64,000 bases of DNA from Azospirillum sp. TSA2s. Lineage in GTDB: Bacteria > Pseudomonadota > Alphaproteobacteria > Azospirillales > Azospirillaceae. Under the pieces are notes generated by a model. It was not told the DNA's origin and ran no database searches. It worked only from the letters and a program-made list of their open reading frames with translations. A program made the translations under genes and the position numbers. Positions 1 to 7,679 of the stretch are shown here, in pieces (position 1 is the stretch's first letter; the number at the start of each line of letters is the position of its first letter). The stretch covers positions 682,001-746,000 of the forward strand of contig NZ_CP039650.1 in NCBI RefSeq assembly GCF_004923315.1, written 5' to 3'.

Positions 1-253
1 GTTTCAGGTGGAAGTTCAGGGCGTCGCGCAGCTTCAGGCCGGTGAAGGGCTTCTCCAGGTCGAAATGGCAGACCTGCCCCAGCGCATGCACGCCGGCGTC
101 GGTGCGGCCGGAGCCATGGACGCGCACCACCTCGCCCGACAGGCGCTGCACCGCCTCCTCCAGGCTCTGCTGGACGGAGGGGCCGTTGTCCTGGCGTTGC
201 CAGCCGACGAAGGGGCGGCCGTCATACTCGACAGTCAGTTTCCAGCGCTGCAC
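1..253 (-). CDS. truA: tRNA pseudouridine synthase A (partial, N-terminal part)
   Basis: Only the first 84 codons are in the window; the 3' part lies beyond the left edge. Visible family features are the N-terminal LTVEYDGRPFVGWQRQ block and the catalytic-loop motif GSGRTDAGVHALGQV, whose Asp is the nucleophile of the TruA family. TruA converts U38-40 of the tRNA anticodon stem to pseudouridine. I chose the GTG at 253 because translation from it gives the usual short lead VQRWKLTVEYDG. It begins 5 bases after the fmt stop, which fits co-translation from a def-fmt-truA operon, an order common in alphaproteobacteria. Confidence 0.93.
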   Translation of the reverse strand, partial: MQRWKLTVEYDGRPFVGWQRQDNGPSVQQSLEEAVQRLSGEVVRVHGSGRTDAGVHALGQVCHFDLEKPFTGLKLRDALNFHLK

Positions 254-258
254 GGCGG

Positions 259-1203
259 TCAGTCCGCAACAGCTTCGGCGGAAACCGGCTGCCCGACCGC
301 CAGCGCGAAGCCGCGCAGGAAGGCTGCGCCATCCACCGGCGCCTTGCCCGGCCGCTGCACCTTGACCAGCCGCACTGCCCCGTCGGCGCAGGCGACCGTC
401 AGCCGCTCGTCCAGCAAGGTGCCGGGCATGCCGGTGCCGGTCGCGGGTTCTGCCGCCAGCACCTTGATGCGCTCGCCATTCGCGGCATCGAACCAGCAGC
501 CCGGCCACGGCGTCAGCGCCCGAACCTGCCGCTCGACATAAGCGGCGGACTGGGTCCAGTCGAGCCGGCCATCCTCGCGCGTCAACTTGGCGGCGTAGGT
601 GACGCCCTCTTCCGGCTGCGGCACGGCGGCCAGCGTGCCGGCGGCGAGCCCCTCCAGCGCCGGGACGATCATGCGGGCGCCGAGCGCCGCCAGTTCGTCA
701 TGCAGGCTGCTGGCGGTGGTAACGGGGGTGATCGCCACCGCCTCTTTCGACAACATGGCCCCGGTGTCGAGCCCGATGTCCATCTGCATGATGGTGATCC
801 CGGTCTCGGCATCGCCGGCCAGGATGGAGCGCTGGATCGGCGCCGCCCCGCGCCAGCGCGGCAGCAGCGAGCCATGCACGTTGACGCAACCCAGCCGCGG
901 CGCGTCCAGGATCGGCTGCGGCAGGATCAGGCCATAGGCGGCGACCACCGCCGCATCGGCCTCAAGGGCCGCGAACTCCGCCTGGGCTTCGGCAATGCGC
1001 AGGCTCTTGGGCGTGCGGACGGGGATGCCGTGCTCCTCGGCGAAGCGGTGGACGGGTGACTTCTGCACCTGCTGGCCACGGCCGGCCGGGCGCGGCGGCT
1101 GGCTGTAGGCGCAGACGACCTGATGCCCCGCCTCGATCAGCGCGGCAAGGCTGGGCACGGCGAAATCCGGCGTGCCCATGAAGACGAGACGGAGCGGGGT
1201 CAT
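259..1203 (-). CDS. fmt: methionyl-tRNA formyltransferase
   Basis: 314 residues, full length for Fmt. It formylates Met-tRNA(fMet) with 10-formyl-tetrahydrofolate for translation initiation. The N-terminal Rossmann domain opens with RLVFMGTPDFAVPSL. The catalytic signature VNVHGSLLPRWRGAAPIQ lies near residues 107-124 and supplies the Asn-His of the active site. It is followed by GDAETGITIMQMDIGLDTG, and the C-terminal OB-like domain begins around residue 210. It lies 32 bases after def and 5 bases before truA on the same strand. Def removes the formyl group that Fmt adds, so the pair is functionally linked. Confidence 0.97.
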   Translation of the reverse strand: MTPLRLVFMGTPDFAVPSLAALIEAGHQVVCAYSQPPRPAGRGQQVQKSPVHRFAEEHGIPVRTPKSLRIAEAQAEFAALEADAAVVAAYGLILPQPILDAPRLGCVNVHGSLLPRWRGAAPIQRSILAGDAETGITIMQMDIGLDTGAMLSKEAVAITPVTTASSLHDELAALGARMIVPALEGLAAGTLAAVPQPEEGVTYAAKLTREDGRLDWTQSAAYVERQVRALTPWPGCWFDAANGERIKVLAAEPATGTGMPGTLLDERLTVACADGAVRLVKVQRPGKAPVDGAAFLRGFALAVGQPVSAEAVAD

Positions 1204-1235
1204 CGGATCAAATCGCAGTTCTGTTTTTGGGCCGG

Positions 1236-1748
1236 TCAGGCCGTCGCCTTCTGCATCTTCTGGACCTTCTTCAGCAGAATGTTCCGCTTCAGCATCGACA
1301 GGTAATCGACGAACAGAACGCCGTTCAGATGGTCGATCTCATGCTGGATGCAGGTGGCGAGCATGCCGTCGGCCTCGATCTCCTGCTGCTGGTTCTTTTC
1401 GTCCAGATAGCGGACGCGGATGCGCTGGGGACGGGTGACCTCGGCATACTGCTCCGGCACCGACAGGCAGCCTTCCTCGCACACCGACTTCTCGTCGGAC
1501 GACCAGACGATTTCCGGGTTGGTGAGGCGCATCGGGTTCGCCGGTTCGCCCTTCTCGTGGACGTCGACGACGATGACGCGGTCGAGCACGCCGACCTGCG
1601 GAGCGGCCAGACCGATGCCGTTGGCGTCGTACATGGTCTCAACCATGTCGTCCATCAGCTTGACGACGCGCGCATCCACTTCGGCGACGGGTTGCGCCTT
1701 GCGCTTCAGGATCGGATGCGGGGCGACGAGGATCGGAAGACGGGCCAT
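1236..1748 (-). CDS. def: peptide deformylase
   Basis: 170 residues from the ATG at 1748 (MARLPILVAPHPILK). An in-frame TTG 30 bases upstream could extend it, but the ATG gives the usual family start. It removes the N-formyl group from nascent proteins and is a mononuclear metal hydrolase. All three motifs are present: GIGLAAPQVGV (motif I), EEGCLSVPE (motif II, metal Cys) and QHEIDHLNGVLF (motif III, HExxH with two metal His and the catalytic Glu). First gene of the def-fmt-truA group. The divergent cobS starts about 140 bases away. No unusual features. Confidence 0.97.
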   Translation of the reverse strand: MARLPILVAPHPILKRKAQPVAEVDARVVKLMDDMVETMYDANGIGLAAPQVGVLDRVIVVDVHEKGEPANPMRLTNPEIVWSSDEKSVCEEGCLSVPEQYAEVTRPQRIRVRYLDEKNQQQEIEADGMLATCIQHEIDHLNGVLFVDYLSMLKRNILLKKVQKMQKATA

Positions 1749-1888
1749 GGGTGCTCGATGCTGGTAGGGGGAGTTCAAACGGACAAAGTAGGCGGACCGA
1801 GTGTTTTGGTCAAGGAACCGGACCTGTACGAACGGTGCGGAACCACCCGCCGAGCAGGGTTGCGCCGGACGCCGGTTGGGCGTAGTCG

Positions 1889-2698
1889 ATGCCGATCATG
1901 CCTGACGCGACCACCGCCCCCACCCCCTCCCCGCGCTGGACCCAGGACGCCGCCCTGGCGCTGGTGTTCCTGACCCGCCTGCCCTTCCCGCCCCTGGGTC
2001 CGCTCAACGGCCCGCTGGCCGAAGGCGCGCCGGCGCGGGCGATGGGGTGGTTTCCGCTGGTCGGCGCGCTGGTCGGGCTGGCCGGCGGAGCGGTGTTCGC
2101 CGCTGCCGCTGCGCTGCACCTGCCGCCGCTTGCCGGGGCGCTGCTGGCGCTGGCGGCGACGGTGCGGCTGACCGGCGGGCTGCACGAGGATGGTGCGGCC
2201 GACGTCGCCGACGGCTTCGGCGGCGGGCGCGACGTGGCGCGAAAGCTGGAGATCATGCGCGACAGCCGGGTCGGCAGCTATGGTGTGCTGGCGCTCATCT
2301 TCTCCATCGGCATCCGTGCGGCGGCGCTGGCCGCCCTGCCGGTGCCGGCGGCGGTAGCAGGGCTGGCGGCGGCGGGCGCCCTGTCGCGCTGCGGGCTGGC
2401 GGCGATGGCGCGCGTCCTGTCGCCGGCGCGGCGCGACGGGCTGGCGGCGGCACAGGGCCGGCCGGCGATGGCGACGGTGCTGCTGGCGCTCGCGTCCGGT
2501 ATCGCGATTGCGGCGGCTGCCCTCGGCGGGCTGGCCTTGCCGGCATTGGCGGCCTCGCTTCTGGTGGTGATCGCCGTGGCGATGCTGGGCCGGCGGCAGA
2601 TCGGCGGGCACACCGGCGACGTCTTCGGCGCCGCGCAGCAGGTGGCGGAGGCCGCGGTGCTGCTGACCCTCTCCGCCTTCTTGGGAGCCGTTGCATGA
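1889..2698 (+). CDS. cobS: adenosylcobinamide-GDP ribazoletransferase (cobalamin synthase)
   Basis: 269 residues. This integral membrane enzyme joins alpha-ribazole (phosphate) to adenosylcobinamide-GDP, the last steps of B12 assembly; it is also named CobV in alphaproteobacteria. The diagnostic block GGLHEDGAADVADGFGGG (about residues 92-109) contains the conserved acidic residues, followed by RKLEIMRDSRVGSYG. Several Ala/Leu-rich membrane segments fill the rest. ATG at 1889; a second in-frame ATG at 1898 is possible. Its stop overlaps the start of the phosphatase gene (ATGA), which implies translational coupling. No cobalamin riboswitch core was seen upstream. Confidence 0.95.
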   Translation: MPIMPDATTAPTPSPRWTQDAALALVFLTRLPFPPLGPLNGPLAEGAPARAMGWFPLVGALVGLAGGAVFAAAAALHLPPLAGALLALAATVRLTGGLHEDGAADVADGFGGGRDVARKLEIMRDSRVGSYGVLALIFSIGIRAAALAALPVPAAVAGLAAAGALSRCGLAAMARVLSPARRDGLAAAQGRPAMATVLLALASGIAIAAAALGGLALPALAASLLVVIAVAMLGRRQIGGHTGDVFGAAQQVAEAAVLLTLSAFLGAVA

Positions 2699-3339
2699 GC
2701 GCGGTGAGCCTCACCCCCCTGACCGTCACCCGCTGGTGGCTGATCCGCCATGCGCCGGTCCACAACCCGCACAATGTGATCTGTGGGGCGAGCGACCGCG
2801 AGGCCGACACCGGCAACCGTGCCGCCGCGGCGTCCCTCGCGGCCAGCCTCCCCGCCGACGCCCTGTGGCTGACCAGCCCGCTGCGCCGCAGCCGCCAGAC
2901 CGCCCAGGCGCTGTGGAGCCGCAACCCACGCCTCGCCGACACCGCCGTCGTCGAGCCGGCGCTGGCCGAGCAGGATTTCGGCGAGTGGGAGGGCATCAGC
3001 CACGACACTGCGGCCCTTCGCGACGCCGAGGCGGCGGCCCGCTTCTGGCGCAACCCGGCCCGCCACGCCCCACCCGGCGGCGAGAGCTTCGCCACGGTGA
3101 TGGAGCGCACGGCGGCGGCGTTGCGGCGGCTGACCGATCACCATGCCGGACGCGATGTGGTTGCGGTGATTCACGCCGGCAGCATCCGGGGCGCGCTGGC
3201 ACTGGCACTGGATCTCACTCCGGAGGCGGCATTGCGGCTGCGGATCGACCCCTGGTCGCTGACCCGGATCGACCACTACCACGCCGGGACAGGATCCTGG
3301 TCTGTCGGGGGAGTGAATCAGCAGGTCGGAACTTTCTGA
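2695..3339 (+). CDS. cobC: histidine phosphatase family protein, probable alpha-ribazole phosphatase
   Basis: 214 residues from the ATG that overlaps the cobS stop by 4 bases. The phosphoglycerate-mutase-like fold is shown by the catalytic WLIRHAPV motif (RHA in place of the usual RHG), TSPLRRSRQTAQAL, EQDFGEWEG and the second catalytic His in VAVIHAGSIRG. In the B12 pathway this family removes the 5'-phosphate of alpha-ribazole phosphate or of cobalamin phosphate. That role is inferred from the tight coupling to cobS, since the fold alone would also fit other phosphatases. Cytoplasmic; no signal peptide. Confidence 0.85.
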   Translation: MSAVSLTPLTVTRWWLIRHAPVHNPHNVICGASDREADTGNRAAAASLAASLPADALWLTSPLRRSRQTAQALWSRNPRLADTAVVEPALAEQDFGEWEGISHDTAALRDAEAAARFWRNPARHAPPGGESFATVMERTAAALRRLTDHHAGRDVVAVIHAGSIRGALALALDLTPEAALRLRIDPWSLTRIDHYHAGTGSWSVGGVNQQVGTF

Positions 3340-3391
3340 CCGCGGCGGGCGTTCCCCAGTCTCCGTTGGGCTACCGAACGAGAGGCAGACC

Positions 3392-3916
3392 ATGGTCCAT
3401 AGCACCACCGCCGGCCACAATCCGGACCAGGGCGAAGTGAAGAAGCTCTGGGAAATGATGAAGAGCGTCCAGGTCGCGATGATGACGACGCTGGACGACA
3501 ACGGCCGGATGAACTCCCGTCCGATGGCGACGCTGTCCCATGCGGGGTTCGAAGACGGAACCTTATGGTTCTTCACCCGCGCCCATTCCGAAAAGGTGGA
3601 TGAGATCGACCGCCACTGGCGCGTCAATCTCGCCTACGCCAACCCCGACAAGCAGGATTACGTGTCCGTCTCCGGCGTCGCCGAAGTGGTGCGCGACCGC
3701 GACAAGATCCGATTCCTGTGGCGCGACATCATGAGCACCTGGTTCCCCAAGGGTCCGGACGACCCCGAGGTGGCGCTGCTGAAGGTGTCGGTCGATCAGG
3801 CCGAATACTGGGACAGCCCGTCGAGCACCATGGTCTACGCCTATGGCTATGTGAAGGCGAAGCTGACCGGCCAGTCGCCCAATCCCGGCGACAACGCGAA
3901 GATCGCGTTTCAATAA
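3392..3916 (+). CDS. pyridoxamine 5'-phosphate oxidase-like general stress protein
   Basis: 174 residues. The sequence resembles the general stress protein 26 branch of the FMN-binding split-barrel fold: EVKKLWEMMKSVQVAMMTTLD, SRPMATLSH, then GTLWFFTRAHSEKVDEI and a C-terminal TMVYAYGYVKAKLTG. Proteins of this type bind FMN or another flavin. The physiological substrate is unknown and they are usually induced by stress. An AGAGGC Shine-Dalgarno lies about 8 bases before the ATG. It follows cobC after 52 bases and could be co-transcribed, but no functional link is evident. The next gene is convergent, beyond an inverted repeat. Confidence 0.85.
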   Translation: MVHSTTAGHNPDQGEVKKLWEMMKSVQVAMMTTLDDNGRMNSRPMATLSHAGFEDGTLWFFTRAHSEKVDEIDRHWRVNLAYANPDKQDYVSVSGVAEVVRDRDKIRFLWRDIMSTWFPKGPDDPEVALLKVSVDQAEYWDSPSSTMVYAYGYVKAKLTGQSPNPGDNAKIAFQ

Positions 3917-3989
3917 GGCGCGTGCGATGGGCGCTCCGGCGCCCATCAACCCTCAAATCTTATGATTTTCCAGAGGCTCTTCTCGGCCG

Positions 3990-4070
3990 TCATCCCCGCG
4001 AAGGCGGGGATCGAGGCGGCTCCGCGTCCAGGCTTCGGCATCGGCAGGATTCCCGCCTTCGCGGGAATGA
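3990..4070. repeat. intergenic inverted-repeat pair (GCGAAGGCGGG type)
   Basis: Two short hairpins face each other between convergent genes: CCCCGCGAAGGCGGGG at about 3993-4008 and CCCGCCTTCGCGGG at about 4052-4065. The two cores are reverse complements of the same motif. They are flanked by a TCATCCCC-like end on the left and GGGAATGA on the right. This is the form of a two-ended REP/BIME-type element. It may act as a bidirectional transcript end, but no clear T-run follows. Confidence 0.7.
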
Positions 4071-4148
4071 ACGTCGAGAAGCGGTCACGATGAATCCGAT
4101 GCAAAGCGCTTCAAACTTCAGGCGCCTCTCAGCAGCAATCGCAAATTC

Positions 4149-4820
4149 TCAGAACTTCACGAACCGGTTGAACCACCGCCCCAACGGCCCCGTCAGCCTC
4201 AGCCCGCCGATGGTGGTGGCGAGGCACAGGCAGCCTTCCGGGTCCGACACCGGCCGGTGGACCAGCGACGGGTCGCCGATGGCGAGATCGCCGGGCAGAA
4301 ACGCGCCGAACTCGTCGGAGAAGCCACCCTCCAGCACCACGGTCAGCTCGATCCCGCCATGGGTGTGCTGCGGCACGCCGACCCCGCCCTTCATGCGGAT
4401 CAGCCGTGTCGTCCCGTTCGGACCCGACAGCAAATCCATGCAGCGCATGCCCGGCTGAAGGAAACGCCAGCCACCCTCCCCGATCCGCCCGTCGTGGTCG
4501 AGCCGCCCGCGCAGATAGCTGCGCAACGGCTCCGGATAACGCGACTTCTCAGGCGACGGCTTTACCGCCGGGCGGCAGGGCGCCGGCCGCTCGTGGTCCA
4601 GGCGGGCCATCAGCGCTTCCAGACAGCCGTCGGACAGCGGTTCCGGCTCCAGATCGTCCAGCAGGGCACCGCCGATCGCCTCCATCTCCGCCACCGCGTG
4701 GCGGCAAGCCGGGCAGAAGGCCATGTGGGTGGCGACGGCCAGCGAGGCGCCTTCACAAAGGGCGCCGCCGGCATAGTCGATCAGCAGAGTGTCGCCGGGG
4801 TGGTGGCTCGGCCGGTTCAT
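4149..4820 (-). CDS. chrR: ChrR-type zinc-binding anti-sigma factor with cupin domain
   Basis: 223 residues from the ATG at 4820, which has a GAGG ribosome site 8-9 bases upstream; an ATG at 4841 is in frame but poorly placed. The N-terminal anti-sigma domain carries the zinc ligands of the ChrR family as HH (6-7), H32, C36 and C39 in HMAFCPAC. The C-terminal cupin (about 110-220) has QHTHGGIE and a later LVHRP that match the cupin metal site. In Rhodobacter sphaeroides ChrR holds RpoE and releases it on singlet oxygen, and both domains are needed. The gene directly follows its sigma factor, separated by 10 bases. Confidence 0.93.
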   Translation of the reverse strand: MNRPSHHPGDTLLIDYAGGALCEGASLAVATHMAFCPACRHAVAEMEAIGGALLDDLEPEPLSDGCLEALMARLDHERPAPCRPAVKPSPEKSRYPEPLRSYLRGRLDHDGRIGEGGWRFLQPGMRCMDLLSGPNGTTRLIRMKGGVGVPQHTHGGIELTVVLEGGFSDEFGAFLPGDLAIGDPSLVHRPVSDPEGCLCLATTIGGLRLTGPLGRWFNRFVKF

Positions 4821-4830
4821 CGGAAATGCC

Positions 4831-5406
4831 TCATCCGACATCCTTCAGCGACCGGCGCAGGCGTTCCATCGCCAGACGCAGGCGCGATTTGACGGTGCCG
4901 AGCGGGATGCCGTTCTCCGCGGAAATGACGCTGTGCGGCTTGTCCTCGAAATAAGCCATGCGCAGAAGCTCGGCCTGTTCCGGCGGCAGGTCCTTCAGCG
5001 CGGCGCGCAGGCGCCCGCTGCTTTCCTTCGCCTCGATCCGGCGGTCGGCGGCCTCGTCGGGTTCGGGCACCAGGGCGGGATCGTCGGGGTCGATCTCCGG
5101 CCGCTGTTCGCGGCGCAACACATCGATTCGCTTGTTGCGGGCGATGGTGAACACCCAGGTGCCGGCCGAGGCGTGACTCGGATCATAGGTTTCGGCACGA
5201 CGCCAGACCAACAGCATGACCTCCTGAACAAGCTCTTCCGCCGCACCGGAATCGCATCCCAACCGGCGCAGATACGTCTTCAGCCGCGGCGCGAAGTGGC
5301 CGAACAGCACCCCGAACGCCTGTTTGTCCCGCTCGCGCCCGACGGCGACGAGCAGGGTTTCCAGGCTGGGGGCCGTGTCGGCCGCGGGGGTGTGCTGGTC
5401 CTGCAT
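4831..5406 (-). CDS. rpoE: ECF sigma factor, RpoE/ECF11-like (singlet-oxygen type)
   Basis: 191 residues from the ATG at 5406 (MQDQHTPAAD); further in-frame starts exist upstream but add poorly conserved residues. Region 2 reads AFGVLFGHFAPRLKTYLRRL, AEELVQEVMLLVWRRA and GTWVFTIARNKRIDVLRRE. Region 4 reads LRAALKDLPPEQAELLRMAY and GIPLGTVKSRLRLAMERLR, the helix-turn-helix for the -35 element. The immediately following ChrR gene identifies it as the singlet-oxygen/organic peroxide response pair. Targets in related bacteria include photolyase and carotenoid genes. A possible autoregulatory promoter is annotated separately. Confidence 0.93.
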   Translation of the reverse strand: MQDQHTPAADTAPSLETLLVAVGRERDKQAFGVLFGHFAPRLKTYLRRLGCDSGAAEELVQEVMLLVWRRAETYDPSHASAGTWVFTIARNKRIDVLRREQRPEIDPDDPALVPEPDEAADRRIEAKESSGRLRAALKDLPPEQAELLRMAYFEDKPHSVISAENGIPLGTVKSRLRLAMERLRRSLKDVG

Positions 5407-5569
5407 GGTCCCATTCAAGGGGAACATCGGCCGCCGCACAAGCCGGGGATGGCACCCATCCCCGGAATTCGCGGCAGCGCCCCCCTTTTTCAAGGCCGCT
5501 GCGTCAATCCTGCACTTTGCCCTGCACCCCACCGGCAGTCTCGCCGGGCTTTATGTCGCATCGTGACCT

Positions 5570-5599
5570 TCGGTACGCAACCGCCCGACCGTTGGATCA
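5570..5599 (-). promoter_or_regulatory. candidate RpoE-dependent promoter of rpoE-chrR
   Basis: On the minus strand TGATCC (5599-5594) is followed after 18 bases by TACCGA (5575-5570), with CGTA overlapping the second element. Known RpoE-ChrR promoters carry a TGATCC -35 element, and autoregulation is usual for this pair. The site lies about 165 bases before the rpoE start and 55 bases downstream of the preceding gene's stop. The -35 match is exact but the -10 match is loose, so this is a proposal only. Confidence 0.45.
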
Positions 5600-5656
5600 C
5601 GAAAAAACCCGACCTGGGGCATTTTGTTCGGATTTGCCGGACGATTTGGTGAGACT

Positions 5657-7633
5657 CTATCGCATGAACCCCATGGCGCGCAGGGCCTCCGCCACCTCCG
5701 GCGTCTCCAGCGCCTCGACGAAGCGGCGGACGGCCGGGCGGTCGCGGCGGGCGGCGGGAATGACGAAGTCGTAATGCTCCTCCTGCAGCGGCAGGAAGCC
5801 CAGCCCATAGAGGTTCGCCGCGGTTTCGATGGCGACGCCCCAGTCGGCGCGGTTCTGCGCCACCGCGACGGCAACGGCATTGTGCGACTTGGCCTGCGTC
5901 CAATAGCCGGTCGGCCGCGCCGGCCCCAGCAGCCGGTCGGTCAGGATGCGGGTGCCGCTGCCGGCATTGCGGTTGATCAGGATGCAGTCGGCCAGACCGG
6001 CGACCGCGGCCACCGCCTCCGCCGCCGTCCTGCCCTCGAACCGCGGGTCGCCGCGGCGGAAGACGATGCCCTGCATGCGGCGGTAGCCGGTGACGAGGTC
6101 CAGCCCCGGCGCCAGGAAGGGCGTGTTGTAGGCGCCGGTGGCCGGGTCCATCAGATGGACCGGGGCGATGTCGCACTCCCCGCGCCGCGCCGCCGCAAGC
6201 CCGCCCATCGAGCCGACATTCAGCGCCTTGACCGTCATTCCCTCGCCGATCAGCCGGCCGAGCACGGCGTTCAGCCCGATGCACTGGCTGCCGACCACGA
6301 TCAGGTCGGCGGGAGCCAGCGAGCGGCCGAGCAGTTGGACCGACACCGGTGTGCCGGCCTCCACCGCCTCCGCCTGGGCGTCGATGGCCAGGAAGCCGTC
6401 GGCATGGCTGAAGGCGGTGACCGCGCCCGATCCCTTGGACAGCGGATAGGCCGCCAGCTCGTCCTCGCCGGCGCCATGGACCAGCGAGACCATGACATAT
6501 TCCGTGCGCCCGCGTTCCGACCCCAGCCGCACCGGCAGGGTGGCCGGCACCTCTTCGGCAAGCGCCGGCGGCAGGCCGGCCATGGCGCGGATCACCGGCG
6601 CCACGAAGCTGTGGAAGGTGAACATGGCCGAGGTCGGGAAGCCCGGCAGGATCACCACCGGCTTGCCGCCGGTCACCGCGAGGCACAGCGGCTTGCCCGG
6701 CTTCAGCGCCACGCCATGGGCGACGATGCCGGGATCGGACAGCTGCGCGACGATGCGGTGGGAGCGGTCTCCCGCCCCCTTCGACGTGCCGCCCGACAGC
6801 AGCAGCGCGTCGCACTCCAGCCCCTGGGCGACCAGCCGTTCCAGCGCCGCGTCCTCGTCCGGGGCGATGCCCAGCGGCACCGGTTCGCCGCCCAGTTCAG
6901 AAACCGCGGCGGCCAGGATGGCGCCGTTGCTGTCATAGACCGCCCCGGTGCGGATCGGCTGGCCCGGCGCCACGATCTCGTCGCCGGTCGACAGGATGGC
7001 AACGCGCGGCCGGCGCACCACCGGCACCTCGGCCAGCCCGATGGCGGCCAGCACGCCGATCTCGCGCGAGGTCAGCGACTGGCCCCGGCGCAGCACCACC
7101 TCGCCCCGGCCGATGTCGGAGCCGGCGGCGGCGACGAAGGCGCCGGGGGTCGCCGGGCGGGTCAGCGTGACGAACAGGCCGTCGGGCCGCTCCACCGCCT
7201 CGGTCGTCTCCACCATCACCACGGCGTCGGCGCCCCGCGGCAGCATGCCGCCGGTGGCGATCACGGTGGCGGTGCCGGGCTCCACCGTCAGTTCGGGGGC
7301 ATGGCCGGCCGCCAGCACCTCGTCGTTCAGGCGCAGGGCGACCGGACGATCCTCCGCCGCGCCCACCGTGTCGGCAGCGCGCACGGCGAAGCCGTCGACC
7401 ACCGAGCGGTCGAAGCCGGGCACGTCCACCTCCGCCACCACGTCGGCGGACAGCACGCGACCCAATGCGGCGGACAGCGGCACCCGCTCCTCCCCCCGCG
7501 GCGACAGGTCGAGGTGGCGGTGGAAACGGGCACGCGCCTCCTCCCCGCTGACCACCTCCAGGAACTGGTCCTGGCGGGCGGCCTGGGCGACGAAACGGCG
7601 GATGTCCTCACGGCTGCGGTCGGAGCTGTGCAC
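5657..7633 (-). CDS. MoeA - periplasmic-binding-protein-like fusion (molybdopterin biosynthesis protein)
   Basis: 658 residues. Residues 1-410 are a complete MoeA: DRSVVDGFAVRAADT in the N-terminal part, the MoCF active-site motifs STGDE (215-219) and SGGTSKGAGD (280-289), and PGFPTSA (330-336). MoeA inserts molybdate into adenylylated molybdopterin. Residues about 440-650 form a PBP-like domain (VVGSQCIGLNAVL, VHLMDPATGAYNTPFL, INRNAGSGTRIL), related to substrate-binding domains of molybdate sensors and LysR-like proteins. Start is GTG at 7633 with AAGGG upstream. It is the last gene of a four-gene minus block and follows a degenerate MoeA paralogue. The PBP domain probably senses molybdate or a cofactor; this is inference. 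Confidence 0.9.
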   Translation of the reverse strand: MHSSDRSREDIRRFVAQAARQDQFLEVVSGEEARARFHRHLDLSPRGEERVPLSAALGRVLSADVVAEVDVPGFDRSVVDGFAVRAADTVGAAEDRPVALRLNDEVLAAGHAPELTVEPGTATVIATGGMLPRGADAVVMVETTEAVERPDGLFVTLTRPATPGAFVAAAGSDIGRGEVVLRRGQSLTSREIGVLAAIGLAEVPVVRRPRVAILSTGDEIVAPGQPIRTGAVYDSNGAILAAAVSELGGEPVPLGIAPDEDAALERLVAQGLECDALLLSGGTSKGAGDRSHRIVAQLSDPGIVAHGVALKPGKPLCLAVTGGKPVVILPGFPTSAMFTFHSFVAPVIRAMAGLPPALAEEVPATLPVRLGSERGRTEYVMVSLVHGAGEDELAAYPLSKGSGAVTAFSHADGFLAIDAQAEAVEAGTPVSVQLLGRSLAPADLIVVGSQCIGLNAVLGRLIGEGMTVKALNVGSMGGLAAARRGECDIAPVHLMDPATGAYNTPFLAPGLDLVTGYRRMQGIVFRRGDPRFEGRTAAEAVAAVAGLADCILINRNAGSGTRILTDRLLGPARPTGYWTQAKSHNAVAVAVAQNRADWGVAIETAANLYGLGFLPLQEEHYDFVIPAARRDRPAVRRFVEALETPEVAEALRAMGFMR

Positions 7634-7647
7634 GCGGCAAACCCTTA

Positions 7648-7679
7648 CGGAAGAAGATCAGGGCGGAAGAAGATCAGGC
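7648..7679. repeat. 16-bp tandem duplication at the stop of the second MoeA gene
   Basis: Two adjacent copies of a 16-base unit beginning CGGAAGAAGATCAGG, differing only at the last base (7648-7663 and 7664-7679). The right copy contains the stop codon of the upstream gene (7674-7676), and the left copy lies in the 40-base gap before the MoeA-PBP gene. It looks like a recent replication-slippage duplication that lengthened the intergenic gap. Confidence 0.8.

Noticed and set aside
1749..1888. Cobalamin riboswitch upstream of cobS
   Set aside because: The B12-box core and supporting helices typical of the cobalamin element are not visible in the 140-base gap.
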